From Streptomyces malaysiense (GTDB lineage Bacteria > Actinomycetota > Actinomycetes > Streptomycetales > Streptomycetaceae), in the NCBI RefSeq assembly GCF_000980885.2, contig NZ_LBDA02000007.1, positions 173,791 through 237,790 on the forward strand: a DNA stretch of 64,000 bases, written 5' to 3'. A program made the translations under genes and the position numbers. The notes under the pieces are model-generated. The model had not been told where the DNA came from. It worked only from the letters and a program-made list of their open reading frames with translations, and ran no database searches. Positions 9,013 to 17,754 of this stretch are shown here, in pieces (within the stretch, counting starts at the first letter, position 1; each line of letters begins with the position of its first letter).

Positions 9013-10043
9013 TTGGCACCTTCCTTCACCAGTGCGGCCTCCTGGCCCACGACGTCGATCTGGAGTCCCCGCTCGCGCAGGAAGCCGATGGGCACCACGT
9101 TGTCCTCGTAGCGGCCGGGCAGTTCGATGCGCATCCGGCCGATCTGGAGACCGCCGACGGTGTCGATGGCGGCGCCGAGGATCGAGATGTCGATGTTGTA
9201 GGTGCGCGACAGCTGGGAGATGACCGGCTGGGTCGCGGCCTCGCCGTGGAAGGTGACGTCGACGACGGTGCGGTCCGTGCCGGTGCGCTCGCCGCTCACC
9301 GGGAACAGCGCGGCGGCCAGCTGGGAGCCGGGGGTCGCCAGCAGTTCGCTGACCGTGCCGGACTCCACGATCCGGCCCTTCTCCATCAGGGCGGCGGAGT
9401 CGCAGATCGACTTGACCACGTCCATCTCGTGGGTGATGAGCAGGACGGTGAGGCCGAGCTGCCGGTTCAGGTCGCGCAGCAGCTGGAGGATGGAGCGGGT
9501 GGTCTCCGGGTCGAGTGCGCTGGTGGCCTCGTCGGAGAGCAGCACCTTGGGGTCGCCGGCCAGCGCGCGGGCGATGCCCACGCGCTGCTTCTGCCCCCCG
9601 GAGAGCTGGGTGGGGTAGCTCTTGGCCTTGTCGGCGAGGCCGACCAGGTCGAGCAGTTCGAGCGCCTTGCGGGAACGTTCCTTCCCGGACGTGCCGAGGA
9701 TCTCCAGCGGCAGCTCGACGTTGTCCTGCACGGTTCGCGAGGACAGCAGGTTGAAGTGCTGGAAGACCATGCCGATCCGGCTGCGCGCCTGACGCAGTTC
9801 CCGGCCGGCGCGCGGACCGCGGCCGGCCAGCGCCGTGAGGTCCTGCCCGGCGACGGTCACGGTGCCGGAGCTGGGGCGTTCCAGCAGGTTGACGCAGCGG
9901 ATGAGCGAGGACTTGCCGGCGCCGGACTGGCCGATGACGCCGTAGACCTCGCCTTCGCGGACATGGAGATCGACGCCGTCGAGGGCGGTGACCTCGCGGC
10001 CGCGGGAGCGGTAGACCTTGGTCAGGCCCGATGTGGTGATCAC
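9009..10043 (-). CDS. metN: Methionine ABC transporter ATP-binding protein
   Basis: 344 residues, the usual MetN length, from the GTG at 10041-10043, which has an ACGGAAA site. Frames reaching back to 10127 lack a ribosome site and add non-conserved residues. Walker A is GQSGAGKS, the signature LSGGQKQR, and Walker B VLLSDEATSALD. A C-terminal NIL domain (about 265-344, ending with LRERGLQIDVVGQEAALVKEGAK) is the regulatory domain that senses methionine in this family. It powers uptake with MetI and MetQ. Expression is probably set by the Cys-rich leader peptide 222 bases upstream. Confidence 0.94.
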   Translation of the reverse strand: MITTSGLTKVYRSRGREVTALDGVDLHVREGEVYGVIGQSGAGKSSLIRCVNLLERPSSGTVTVAGQDLTALAGRGPRAGRELRQARSRIGMVFQHFNLLSSRTVQDNVELPLEILGTSGKERSRKALELLDLVGLADKAKSYPTQLSGGQKQRVGIARALAGDPKVLLSDEATSALDPETTRSILQLLRDLNRQLGLTVLLITHEMDVVKSICDSAALMEKGRIVESGTVSELLATPGSQLAAALFPVSGERTGTDRTVVDVTFHGEAATQPVISQLSRTYNIDISILGAAIDTVGGLQIGRMRIELPGRYEDNVVPIGFLRERGLQIDVVGQEAALVKEGAK

Positions 10044-10678
10044 AGGATTTCCGTCACTGTCGAGTGCGCGGGCGCGGGTGTGCCCGGACACGGGTGCGTT
10101 GCGTGCGTTCATGGGGGTACGCGGCACGGTTCCCGGGTGGCGGTGAAGCGGGGAGAACGGCGTGTGCGCGCGGCGGCCCTCGGGTCGCGCACGCCCGGGG
10201 TGCGGGCGCGGGACGGGCCGCGGCTCTCGCTTCGGGGCGCGAGGCTCAGGTGGTGCGGGGGCCCTCTAGAAGGCGCACATTCGACACGGACACACACAAA
10301 CAGCACCGGGCGTCATGGTCGCCCCGGTCGCAGGGATGCGGCTGTTCGTCGTGGTCATGCGGCCCAGTAAAGCAGAAGCCCGCCGGGGAGCGGTGACCGC
10401 TGTCCGCATAGTGGACGGCGGCGGACACCCCGGGGCGCGGCCGGGGATCTCCGCTCCCCGGCCGGTGACCAGTGCGCGCAAGGCCGCGAGATCGTCCGCG
10501 GCGAGATCCCTGCCGGGCTCCCCGGCCGGCGGACTGTGGCCAACGCCACGGTACGCGGGCGAGCCCGCCCGGCGGTCTGCGGACCGGGCTCCGGGGCGGG
10601 CCCGCGGGAGGCCGGGCGACCGCGGCGTACGGCGGGGTCGGCGCCGTCGGCCCGATTCCGCCGTAATAAGGTCACCGC
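10044..10678. other. Control region between metN and a divergent membrane-protein gene
   Basis: 635 bp. On the minus strand it contains the leader peptide at 10266-10358. A short inverted repeat (CTCGC...GCGAG) lies between leader and metN. I found no SAM-I or SAM-IV riboswitch core. The part from 10359 to 10678 is plain GC-rich spacer with no recognised element and carries the promoters of both directions. Confidence 0.45.
10266..10358 (-). CDS. Cys-rich leader peptide upstream of metNIQ (probable attenuation uORF)
   Basis: A 30-residue ORF that starts ATG-ACC-ACG and ends in the motif CVCPCRMCAF: Cys at 21, 23, 25 and 28 and Met at 27 within eight residues just before the stop. Three of the four Cys codons are TGT and the Arg codon is CGA, both rare in Streptomyces, as expected if slow decoding is the signal. 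TTTACT lies seven bases before the ATG and could be a -10 box for a leaderless mRNA; no ribosome site is visible. Mycobacteria use leaderless Cys-rich uORFs to attenuate sulfur genes. I infer the same mechanism for metNIQ, responding to cysteine and possibly methionine. Confidence 0.6.
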   Translation of the reverse strand: MTTTNSRIPATGATMTPGAVCVCPCRMCAF

Positions 10679-11038
10679 ATGCTCACTGTCCTGACGCTGG
10701 TGACCGGGGTCGCCGCGCTGCTGCTCGCCGCGTGGTGCGGCTGGGCCGCCTATCGTGACCAGCCGACGAAGGACTGGCACTTCATCGGCATGGCCGTGGT
10801 GTCGTTGCTGGCCGTGATCCAGTTGGTGATCGGGATCGTGCAGCTGGCGCGGGGCGGGAAGCCGGAGCAGGGGACCACGATCTTCGTGGCGTATCTGCTG
10901 GGCGCGTTCGCGTGTGTGCCGGCCGCGGGGTTCATGTCGCTGGCCGAGCGGACCCGGTGGGGTTCGGTGACGGCCGCGGCGGGCGGCGTGGTGCTGGCCG
11001 TGCTCCAGGTCCGGCTCTTCGACATCTGGGGAGGCTGA
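10679..11038 (+). CDS. Four-helix small membrane protein
   Basis: 119 residues, four predicted membrane helices (about 3-25, 36-57, 68-88, 97-114) separated by short charged loops. No catalytic motif. I do not recognise a named family. It is followed after two bases by another four-helix membrane protein, so the pair is probably one operon and may form a complex. Confidence 0.75.
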   Translation: MLTVLTLVTGVAALLLAAWCGWAAYRDQPTKDWHFIGMAVVSLLAVIQLVIGIVQLARGGKPEQGTTIFVAYLLGAFACVPAAGFMSLAERTRWGSVTAAAGGVVLAVLQVRLFDIWGG

Positions 11039-11040
11039 GG

Positions 11041-11472
11041 ATGACGACGGCCGAGGAGAAGCCGGCCCGGTTGATCAGCGGGCCGGGAATGCTGCTCGTG
11101 TGGTTCTACGGCGTGATGGTGGTCGGCGCGGTGTCCCGTTCCGTGTACCAGATCGCGACGGACTTCGAGCGGGCGCCGCTGGCGTACGCGCTGTCCGCGG
11201 TCGCCGGCCTGGTGTACGCGTTCATCACGTACACGCTGGTGCGCGGCGGGGAGACGGCACGGCGGGCGGCGCTGGTCTGCTGCGGGGCCGAGTTGGCGGG
11301 TGTGCTGCTCGTGGGCACGTGGACGCTGCTCGATCCCTCGGCGTTCCCCGACTCCACCGTGTGGTCCGACTACGGGATGGGCTACGTGTTCATCCCCGTG
11401 CTGCTGCCCGTTTCCGCGATGTACTGGCTGCGCAAGGCGCGCTCGCGGGAGACCGCCGCCCGTGCCGCGTAG
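11041..11472 (+). CDS. Four-helix membrane protein, partner of the preceding gene
   Basis: 143 residues with a polar N-terminus (TTAEEKPARLISGPG) and four membrane helices near 17-38, 48-70, 79-100 and 112-134. Function unknown. Starts at ATG directly after the TGA of the preceding gene (GGAGGCTGAGGATG gives the ribosome site), which implies translational coupling. Confidence 0.75.
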   Translation: MTTAEEKPARLISGPGMLLVWFYGVMVVGAVSRSVYQIATDFERAPLAYALSAVAGLVYAFITYTLVRGGETARRAALVCCGAELAGVLLVGTWTLLDPSAFPDSTVWSDYGMGYVFIPVLLPVSAMYWLRKARSRETAARAA

Positions 11473-11484
11473 GCGGTCCGCCGG

Positions 11485-11982
11485 TCAGGCCGTGGCCACA
11501 TAGGTGACCGCCGGCTTCTCCAGCACGATCAGTTCGACCCCGTCCGTTCCCCTCGCCCTGCCCACCGGCTCGTAGCCGACGCGGCGGTAGAGGCGGAGGT
11601 TGCCCTCGCTGCGGTGGCCGGTCTGCAGGCGGAAGAGGGTGGCACCGCGCTTCTGGGCCAGCTCGGCCTCCGCGGCGCGCAGCAGGCGGGCGCCGATCCC
11701 GTGGCCCTGGAGGCGGGGGTGCACGCAGAGGCGGGCGATGGCGGCGGAGCCGTCCTCGGCGATCCTGCCGCGCACGGCGCCGATCACCTCGTCGCCGAGC
11801 CGGGCGACGAAGACGCAGTCGACGCCGATCTCGCGGCGGACGGCGTCGAGGGTCTCGACGAGCGGGTCGATGCGGTAGTTGCCGTACAGCTGCGCCTCGC
11901 TCTGGAAGCACAGGTACTGGAGGCGGAAGATCTCCTCCGCGTCCTGTCCGGTCGCCACCGAGATGGTCACGCTCATGCCCAT
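11485..11982 (-). CDS. GNAT acetyltransferase
   Basis: 165 residues from the ATG at 11980-11982, behind GGGAGG. The acetyl-CoA binding motif is LQGHGIGARLLRAAE, preceded by IARLCVHPR, a classic GNAT motif A. The C-terminus (GYEPVGRARGTDGVELIVLEK) resembles small-molecule or amino-acid N-acetyltransferases. Substrate unknown. Converges with the membrane-protein pair, only 12 bases away. Confidence 0.85.
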   Translation of the reverse strand: MGMSVTISVATGQDAEEIFRLQYLCFQSEAQLYGNYRIDPLVETLDAVRREIGVDCVFVARLGDEVIGAVRGRIAEDGSAAIARLCVHPRLQGHGIGARLLRAAEAELAQKRGATLFRLQTGHRSEGNLRLYRRVGYEPVGRARGTDGVELIVLEKPAVTYVATA

Positions 11983-12162
11983 GTGCGCACGCCTCCCGCT
12001 CACCTGATCACCTGTGGTTCCCCCACACTCCTATCCCCGCGCTCGGCGGGAGGCAACCTTCGCCGTGCGGGGACCGCCTGTGACATAGCCGACTCCCCGT
12101 GGCCCCCGGCGGACCGGGGCTTTCCGGGAGACCGCGGGCCGGCGCGCGGGGAGGCGCGCGGG

Positions 12163-13344
12163 TCAGCCCAGGAAGTCGGCGCGGGCCAGGACGCCGGTGT
12201 CGGCGTTGTCGGTGAAGACGCCGTCGATGCCGGTCGCGAAGTACGTCCTGAAGGCACCGAAGGGGTCGCCGTAGCCGTCGGCCGCGCCGCCCTCGCGGAA
12301 CTCGGTGGGCAGGAAGGGGTTCTCGTTGCGCATCGTGTAGGGGTGCAGGATCAGGCCCACCCGGTGCGCGTCGGAGACCAGGGTGGAGGGCTCGGCGAGG
12401 GAGCCGTCCGCCTTCTTGGGGATGACCAGGTCCAGGGTGGGGCCGATGCCCTGTGCGTAACCGGCGATCTCCCGCAGGCCCTTGGGGGTGATCAGGTCGG
12501 CGACCGTGCGCGGGTCGCCCGCCTCCACGAAGTCCCAGGGGCGGCTGTCGGCCGTGGACAGCAGCACCACGAGCGGGTTGTCGACCAGTTGGTTCAGCTT
12601 CTGGATGCTGGTGGGCTCGAACGACTGCAGGATCACCGGGGAGTTGCGGGTGTCCTTGCCGTGCCTGCGCAGCAGCTTGGCCACCCGCTCCTCCAGGGCG
12701 AGGCCCAGCTTGCGGAAGTAGGTGGGGTGCTTGGTCTCGGGATAGATCCAGACCTGCTTGCCGCGCTTGCGGGTCTGCTCGTCCTGCCAGTGCAGGACCT
12801 CCTCGAAGGTGGGGATCTCCCAGCGGCCGTCGTAGAGGGTGTTGTGCGGCCGGTTGGCCGGGATGCGCTCGATCGCGCGCAGCGTCTTCAGCTCGGCGAG
12901 GGTGAAGTCCTCGGTGAACCAGCCGGTGGTGGGGACGCCGTCGAGCACCTTGGTGGTCCTGCGGCCGGCGAACTCGGGGTGGTCCGCGACATCGGTGGTG
13001 CCGCCGATCTCCGGTTCGTGACGGCAGACCAGGTGGCCGTCCTTCGTGGGGCACAGGTCGCCGGCCTCCACGATGTCGGCGCCGAGGTCGAGGGCCAGCT
13101 CGTAGGAGCCGAAGGTGTGCTCGGGGCGGTAGCCGCTGGCACCGCGGTGGCCGACGATGGTCGGCACCGGCAGCCCCTTGAGCCCGCGCGCGGTGCGCTT
13201 CGCCGCGGGACCCTCGGCGGCCCGTGCGGTGCCGGACAGTCCGAGGACCGCGCCGCCCGCGCCCAGCATCGCGGCGCCGAGCAGCGCCCGCCGTCCCGTG
13301 GCCTGCGGTTGTGGCTGCGTCTCGTTCGTACGCTCGGTTCCCAT
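12163..13344 (-). CDS. Exported glycerophosphodiester phosphodiesterase
   Basis: 393 residues from the ATG at 13342-13344, five bases after AGGAGG; the frame continues to 13395 but lacks such a site. A Tat-type signal (RR followed by ALLGAAMLGAGGAVLG, cleavage near ARAA) exports it. The mature protein is a GDPD TIM barrel: GHRGASGYRPEHT supplies the catalytic His/Arg, DIVEAGDLCPTKDG the metal ligands, and HEPEIGGTTD follows. It hydrolyses glycerophosphodiesters to sn-glycerol-3-phosphate and an alcohol, scavenging phosphate and glycerol. A PHO-box array 230 bases upstream suggests PhoP control, as described for Streptomyces glpQ genes. Confidence 0.9.
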   Translation of the reverse strand: MGTERTNETQPQPQATGRRALLGAAMLGAGGAVLGLSGTARAAEGPAAKRTARGLKGLPVPTIVGHRGASGYRPEHTFGSYELALDLGADIVEAGDLCPTKDGHLVCRHEPEIGGTTDVADHPEFAGRRTTKVLDGVPTTGWFTEDFTLAELKTLRAIERIPANRPHNTLYDGRWEIPTFEEVLHWQDEQTRKRGKQVWIYPETKHPTYFRKLGLALEERVAKLLRRHGKDTRNSPVILQSFEPTSIQKLNQLVDNPLVVLLSTADSRPWDFVEAGDPRTVADLITPKGLREIAGYAQGIGPTLDLVIPKKADGSLAEPSTLVSDAHRVGLILHPYTMRNENPFLPTEFREGGAADGYGDPFGAFRTYFATGIDGVFTDNADTGVLARADFLG

Positions 13345-13721
13345 GGCGGCCTCCTGCCGTCTTCTGTCTTCTTCGCTCATCGGTCCGATGCTCATCAGTC
13401 CGGGAGATCGTAGGGGCGCGCATATGACAGAAGGGCGGCTTCGCGTCGAACTCGCGGGTGCCTGCGTATGGCCCGTGTGTGCGGGCAGGTGACGGGCTGT
13501 CGCGTACGGGGACGGAGGGAGCGATGTCCGTCACATCGGCACAAGGGCGTCACACGCCGTCCGCCGCACGTCACCGCAGGTAAACCCATGTCAACACTTC
13601 GTAAGACCTCGGTGAACGGCCCGTCCCCGATGTGCGTTCCCGGCGGAGCCGCGAGTAATGTCCTCACCTGCACAGACCGTGACCCACAGATTCATACCGC
13701 TCCCTGACATCGGAGGACCCG
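13345..13721. other. 377-bp divergent region between the phosphodiesterase and plsC
   Basis: Contains the 11-bp PHO-box array at 13574-13617. Otherwise I see no gene or structured RNA. Confidence 0.5.
13574..13617 (-). promoter_or_regulatory. PHO box array (PhoP operator)
   Basis: Read on the minus strand it is four consecutive 11-mers: GTTCACCGAGG, TCTTACGAAGT, GTTGACATGGG, TTTACCTGCGG. The first and third match the Streptomyces PhoP direct-repeat unit (GTTCACC plus four bases) well; the other two are weak. It precedes the exported phosphodiesterase gene and could also affect plsC. Confidence 0.65.
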
Positions 13722-14393
13722 TTGTCCCGCTTCCGCCTCATCAAGGCAGTGCTCGGACCGATCATGCGCCTGATGTTCCGCCCACAGGTGGAGGGCGTGG
13801 AGAACATCCCCGGGGACGGGCCGGTGATTCTGGCCGGAAACCACCTCACCTTCATCGACTCGATCGTGCTTCCGATCGTCACGAAGCGTCAGGTGTTCTT
13901 CATCGGCAAGGACGAGTACGTCACCGGCAAGGGCTTCAAGGGCCGGCTGATGGCGTGGTTCTTCACCGGGGTCGGCATGATCCCGGTGGACCGGGACGGG
14001 GCGAACGGCGGTGTGGCCGCGCTGATGACGGGCCGGCGGATCCTGGAGGAGGGCAAGGTCTTCGGGATCTACCCGGAGGGCACCCGCTCCCCCGACGGCC
14101 GCCTGTACCGGGGGCGTACGGGCATCGCCCGGCTGACCCTGATGACCGGCGCGCCGGTGGTGCCGTTCGCCATGATCGGCACCGACAAGCTCCAGCCCGG
14201 CGGCAACGGCATCCCGCGGCCCGGCAAGGTCACCGTCCGGTTCGGCCCGGCGATGGAGTTCTCCCGCTACGACGGCATGGACCGCGACCGCTATGTGCTG
14301 CGCGCGGTCACCGACTCCGTGATGGCCGAGGTCATGCGGCTGTCCGGGCAGGAGTACGTCGACATGTACGCCACCAAGGCGAAGGCCGCCTGA
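13722..14393 (+). CDS. plsC: 1-acyl-sn-glycerol-3-phosphate acyltransferase
   Basis: 223 residues. Acyltransferase block I is NHLTFID (His41, Asp46), block III YPEGTRSPDG, and block IV follows as APVVPFAMIG. It acylates lysophosphatidate to phosphatidate at the inner membrane face for phospholipid synthesis. The start is TTG at 13722 with GGAGG five bases upstream (ATCGGAGGACCCG). Followed by a hairpin terminator. Confidence 0.91.
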   Translation: MSRFRLIKAVLGPIMRLMFRPQVEGVENIPGDGPVILAGNHLTFIDSIVLPIVTKRQVFFIGKDEYVTGKGFKGRLMAWFFTGVGMIPVDRDGANGGVAALMTGRRILEEGKVFGIYPEGTRSPDGRLYRGRTGIARLTLMTGAPVVPFAMIGTDKLQPGGNGIPRPGKVTVRFGPAMEFSRYDGMDRDRYVLRAVTDSVMAEVMRLSGQEYVDMYATKAKAA

Positions 14394-14413
14394 GTCCGGC
14401 GCAGCAGATGGCC

Positions 14414-14446
14414 GCGGGCCGTTCCGGTGGTACCGGGGCGGCCCGC
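14414..14446 (+). terminator. Terminator after plsC
   Basis: Inverted repeat GCGGGCCG/CGGCCCGC followed by TTTCGT, 20 bases after the stop codon. Confidence 0.6.
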
Positions 14447-14525
14447 TTTCGTCCGTCTGCCGGTGTGAATCTGCCCTGGGGCAGGGGCATTCGGCCTACG
14501 CCCCCGAGCGCATGATCCACAGAAC

Positions 14526-16208
14526 ATGTCTCATGCAGACATGGATACACCTTCGCGGCGAACCCTCCTCCGTGTCCCGATCGCAGCCGTCGGCGCGGGT
14601 CTCCTGGCGGCGTGCGGCTCCGGTTCGGGGCCCGAGACCCGCTCCGGTCCGCACCACCCGGACACCGGTCCCCTCGGGGCGGGCATCGAGGGGAACTTCG
14701 TGCCGGCGGGTCCCAAGGGGTACGTCAACCCGTCGGACCCGGAGGTGCTCGCCGCCGAGCGGAAGCGCGGGGCGGGCCGCGTCCGCAGCTACCACTTCAC
14801 CGCCGCGGAGTCCAAGCTCGACCTGGGCGGGCGCTCGGTGCGCACCTGGGCGTACAACGACACGGTGCCGGGGCCGCTGGTCCGGGTGACCGCGGGCGAC
14901 GTCCTGGACATGACGTTCGCCAACCGGCTGCCGACCACCACCACGCTGCACTCCCACGGGGTGCGGCTGCGCTGCGACATGGACGGCGTCCCGGACCTGA
15001 CGCAGCGGCCGATCGCGGCCGGCACGGACTTCCGCTACCGGTTCACCGTGAAGCACCCCGGCACGTATCTGCTCCACTCCCATGTCGGGATGCAGCCCGA
15101 CCGCGCGCTGTACGCGCCGCTCGTCGTGGACGATCCCAAGGAGACCCTCGCCTACGACAAGGAGTGGATCGTCGTCCTGGACGACTGGCTGGACGGCGTG
15201 GACGGCTCCACCCCCGACAGCGTGCTCGAACAGCTCAAGCCGGGCGGCTCCGGGATGGCCGGCATGGGCATGGGCCCGGAGCACCCGCACGCGAGCGGGA
15301 GCCCCTCCCCGAGCCCGAGCCGGTCGGCAAAGGCGAAGTCGTCGTCGCCCGCGAAGGCCGGGGGCGGCCCGAACCGGGTGCTGCACGACTCCCACAGCCG
15401 CATGCTCCACGGCGAGGGCGGCAGCGTCGACTATCCGTACTACCTCGCCAACGGGCGGCTGCCGCACCAGCCCCAGGAGTTCCGCTGCCGTCCCGGCGAG
15501 CGCATCCGGGTGCGCTTCGTCAACGCGGGTTCGGAGACGGCTTTCCGGGTCTCGCTCGGCGGCCACGCCATGACGGTCACGCACACCGACGGCTACCCCG
15601 TGCGGCACACGAAGACCGACGCCCTGCTCCTCGGGATGTCCGAGCGGTACGACGTGCTGGTGACCGCCAAGGACGGCTGTTTCCCGCTCGTGGCGCTCGC
15701 CGAGGGGAAGAAGGGCGGCGCGCTCGCGGTCCTGCGCACCGACAAGGGGAAGAGCCTTCCCGCCCCGGACGTCCGCCCCCGGGAACTGGACGGCGAGTGC
15801 GTCCCCGCGCGGCGGCTGGTGCCGGCCGACTCGGTGGCCCTGCCCGAGCGGCACCCCGACCGCCAGATGCGCATCAAGATCACCGGCAGCATGCGGAAGT
15901 TCGACTGGGGCTTCGACCACAAGCCGTACGACGTCCGCCAGCGGCACGAGATCCACGCCGGGGAGCGGGTGCGGCTGACCCTCATCAACGCGACGGACAT
16001 GTGGCACCCGATGCACCTGCACGGGCACACCTTCGCGATGACGGGGCTGGACGCGGTGGGCGCGCGCAAGGACACGGCCCTGGTGCTGCCGCACCGCAAG
16101 CTGGTGTTGGAGTTCGACGCGGACAATCCCGGACTGTGGATGCTGCACTGCCACAACCAGTACCACTCGGAGAGCGGGATGATGACGGTGCTCGGCTACA
16201 AGCGGTGA
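14526..16208 (+). CDS. Exported multicopper oxidase (laccase/CueO type)
   Basis: 560 residues with a Tat-like signal (SRRTLLRVPIAAVG) that ends in a lipobox-like LLAAC (Cys30). All copper sites are visible: HSHG (142-145), HSHVG (184-188), HPMHLHGH, and LHCHNQYHSESGMM with type-1 ligands Cys542, His547 and axial Met552. It oxidises phenols, organics or Cu(I) with O2. An insert at about 240-298 has a Met/His-rich start (M244, M247, M249, H253, H255) and a Ser/Pro/Ala/Lys linker, recalling the Met-rich copper-binding insert of CueO. No good ribosome site precedes the chosen ATG; another ATG lies 15 bases later. Confidence 0.9.
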   Translation: MSHADMDTPSRRTLLRVPIAAVGAGLLAACGSGSGPETRSGPHHPDTGPLGAGIEGNFVPAGPKGYVNPSDPEVLAAERKRGAGRVRSYHFTAAESKLDLGGRSVRTWAYNDTVPGPLVRVTAGDVLDMTFANRLPTTTTLHSHGVRLRCDMDGVPDLTQRPIAAGTDFRYRFTVKHPGTYLLHSHVGMQPDRALYAPLVVDDPKETLAYDKEWIVVLDDWLDGVDGSTPDSVLEQLKPGGSGMAGMGMGPEHPHASGSPSPSPSRSAKAKSSSPAKAGGGPNRVLHDSHSRMLHGEGGSVDYPYYLANGRLPHQPQEFRCRPGERIRVRFVNAGSETAFRVSLGGHAMTVTHTDGYPVRHTKTDALLLGMSERYDVLVTAKDGCFPLVALAEGKKGGALAVLRTDKGKSLPAPDVRPRELDGECVPARRLVPADSVALPERHPDRQMRIKITGSMRKFDWGFDHKPYDVRQRHEIHAGERVRLTLINATDMWHPMHLHGHTFAMTGLDAVGARKDTALVLPHRKLVLEFDADNPGLWMLHCHNQYHSESGMMTVLGYKR

Positions 16209-16230
16209 GCGGCCGCCGGGTGGGAGGTGC

Positions 16231-17754
16231 TCACCCGGCGTTCTCCAGCCGCTGCCCCCTCAGCAGGAACCATGCCGCGACCGCCGTGCCCAGCAGGACC
16301 GCCGCGCCCGCGCCCGAGGCCAGGTGGAGGCCGTGGACGAACGCGTCACGGGCCGCGTCCAGGAGGGACTCGGCCGTCCGCGGCGGCAGGCCGGCCGACG
16401 CCTCCACGGCCGCGCCCAGCGAGTCGTGCGCGCCCGGCGGGGTGCCGGCCGGTCCCCGGAAGCCGCTGTAGACGGCGGTCACGATGGAGCCGAGGAGGGC
16501 GATGCCGAGGGCGGCGCCCAGTTCGTAGGCCGTCTCGGAGACCGCGGAGGCGGCACCTGCCTGGTCCTTGGGGACACTGGACAGGATGACGTCGGCCGTG
16601 ACCGTGAAGGACAGGCCCGCGCCGACGCCCACCACCAGCAGGGCGGCGCCGAGCACCGGGTAGCCCGTGCCCTGGCCGAGACAGGTCAGCGCGGCCAGGG
16701 ACAGGCCGACCGCGGCGAGGCCGGCCGAGACCACCGAGCGGACCGAGAAGCGCCGGGCGGCGCTGCCCGCGACCAGTCCGGCCACCACCGCGCCGACGGC
16801 GGCGGGCAGTTCGGCGAGGCCCGCCTCGAACGGGTGGCGGCCCTGGACGAGTTGGAGGTACTGCGAGAGGAAGAAGACCAGCCCGGACATGCCGAGCACG
16901 GTCAGCAGGTCGGCGAGCACCGCGCCGCTGAAGCCGCGGTGCCGGAACAGCCGCATGTCCAGCAGCGGGGCCGGCATGGTCAGCTGACGGCGCACGAAGC
17001 CGTACAGCGCGCCCGCGCCCAGCAGACCCGCGCCGAGCGTGGGCCAGGAGAAGCCGTGGGTGGCCGCCTCCTTGACGGCGTAGACCAGGCCGATCATGCC
17101 GAGGAGCGACAGCAGCACGCTGGCCAGGTCCCAGGGGCCCGGGTTCGGGTTGCGGGACTCGGGCAGGGTGCGGATGCCGACCAGGACGAGGACCGCCATC
17201 ACCGGCAGGTTGATCAGGAAGACCGAGCCCCACCAGAAGTGCTCCAGCAGGAAGCCGCCGACGATGGGGCCGACCGCCGTACCGGCCGAGGCCGTCGCGC
17301 CCCAGATGCCGACGGCGAGACTGCGCTCGCGCGGGTCGTGGAAGAGGTTGCGGATCAGGGCGAGGGTGGCCGGCATCAGGGTCGCGCCCGCGACACCGAG
17401 CAGTGCCCGCGCCAGGATCATCAACTCCGGTGTCGTGGCATAGGCGTTGAGCACGGAGATCGCGCCGAACGCGGTGGCGCCGCAGAGCAGGATCCGCTTG
17501 CGGCCGATGCGGTCGCCGAGACTGCCCATGGAGACCAGCAGGCCGGCGATGACGAAGGAGTAGACGTCACCGATCCACAGCAGCTGGGTGCCGGAGGGGT
17601 GCAGGTCCTCGCTGATGTAGGGGGTCGCCAGGCCGAGGACGGTGGCGTCGACGGCCACCAGCAGCACGGCCAGGACGAGGACGCAGAGCGCGAGCCAGCG
17701 GCCCGGACGCTTCTCCGCCTCCGTCACGCTCGCCGGCCGCACGGTGCTGGTCAT
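16231..17754 (-). CDS. MFS drug exporter of the DHA2 (EmrB/QacA) family
   Basis: 507 residues, 14 membrane segments expected. Motif A is GSLGDRIGRKRIL, the acidic first helix is AVLLVAVDATVLGLATPYI, and antiporter motif C is AGTAVGPIVGGFLLE. These place it with proton-driven exporters of hydrophobic or cationic drugs. The ATG at 17754 overlaps the TGA of the tetR gene by four bases, so both come from one transcript and the regulator presumably controls export. Confidence 0.92.
   Translation of the reverse strand: MTSTVRPASVTEAEKRPGRWLALCVLVLAVLLVAVDATVLGLATPYISEDLHPSGTQLLWIGDVYSFVIAGLLVSMGSLGDRIGRKRILLCGATAFGAISVLNAYATTPELMILARALLGVAGATLMPATLALIRNLFHDPRERSLAVGIWGATASAGTAVGPIVGGFLLEHFWWGSVFLINLPVMAVLVLVGIRTLPESRNPNPGPWDLASVLLSLLGMIGLVYAVKEAATHGFSWPTLGAGLLGAGALYGFVRRQLTMPAPLLDMRLFRHRGFSGAVLADLLTVLGMSGLVFFLSQYLQLVQGRHPFEAGLAELPAAVGAVVAGLVAGSAARRFSVRSVVSAGLAAVGLSLAALTCLGQGTGYPVLGAALLVVGVGAGLSFTVTADVILSSVPKDQAGAASAVSETAYELGAALGIALLGSIVTAVYSGFRGPAGTPPGAHDSLGAAVEASAGLPPRTAESLLDAARDAFVHGLHLASGAGAAVLLGTAVAAWFLLRGQRLENAG

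Noticed and set aside
10128..10420. SAM-I or SAM-IV riboswitch upstream of metN
   Set aside because: No GGTCATGAG-type core or pseudoknot partners were found; the Cys-rich ORF explains the region better.
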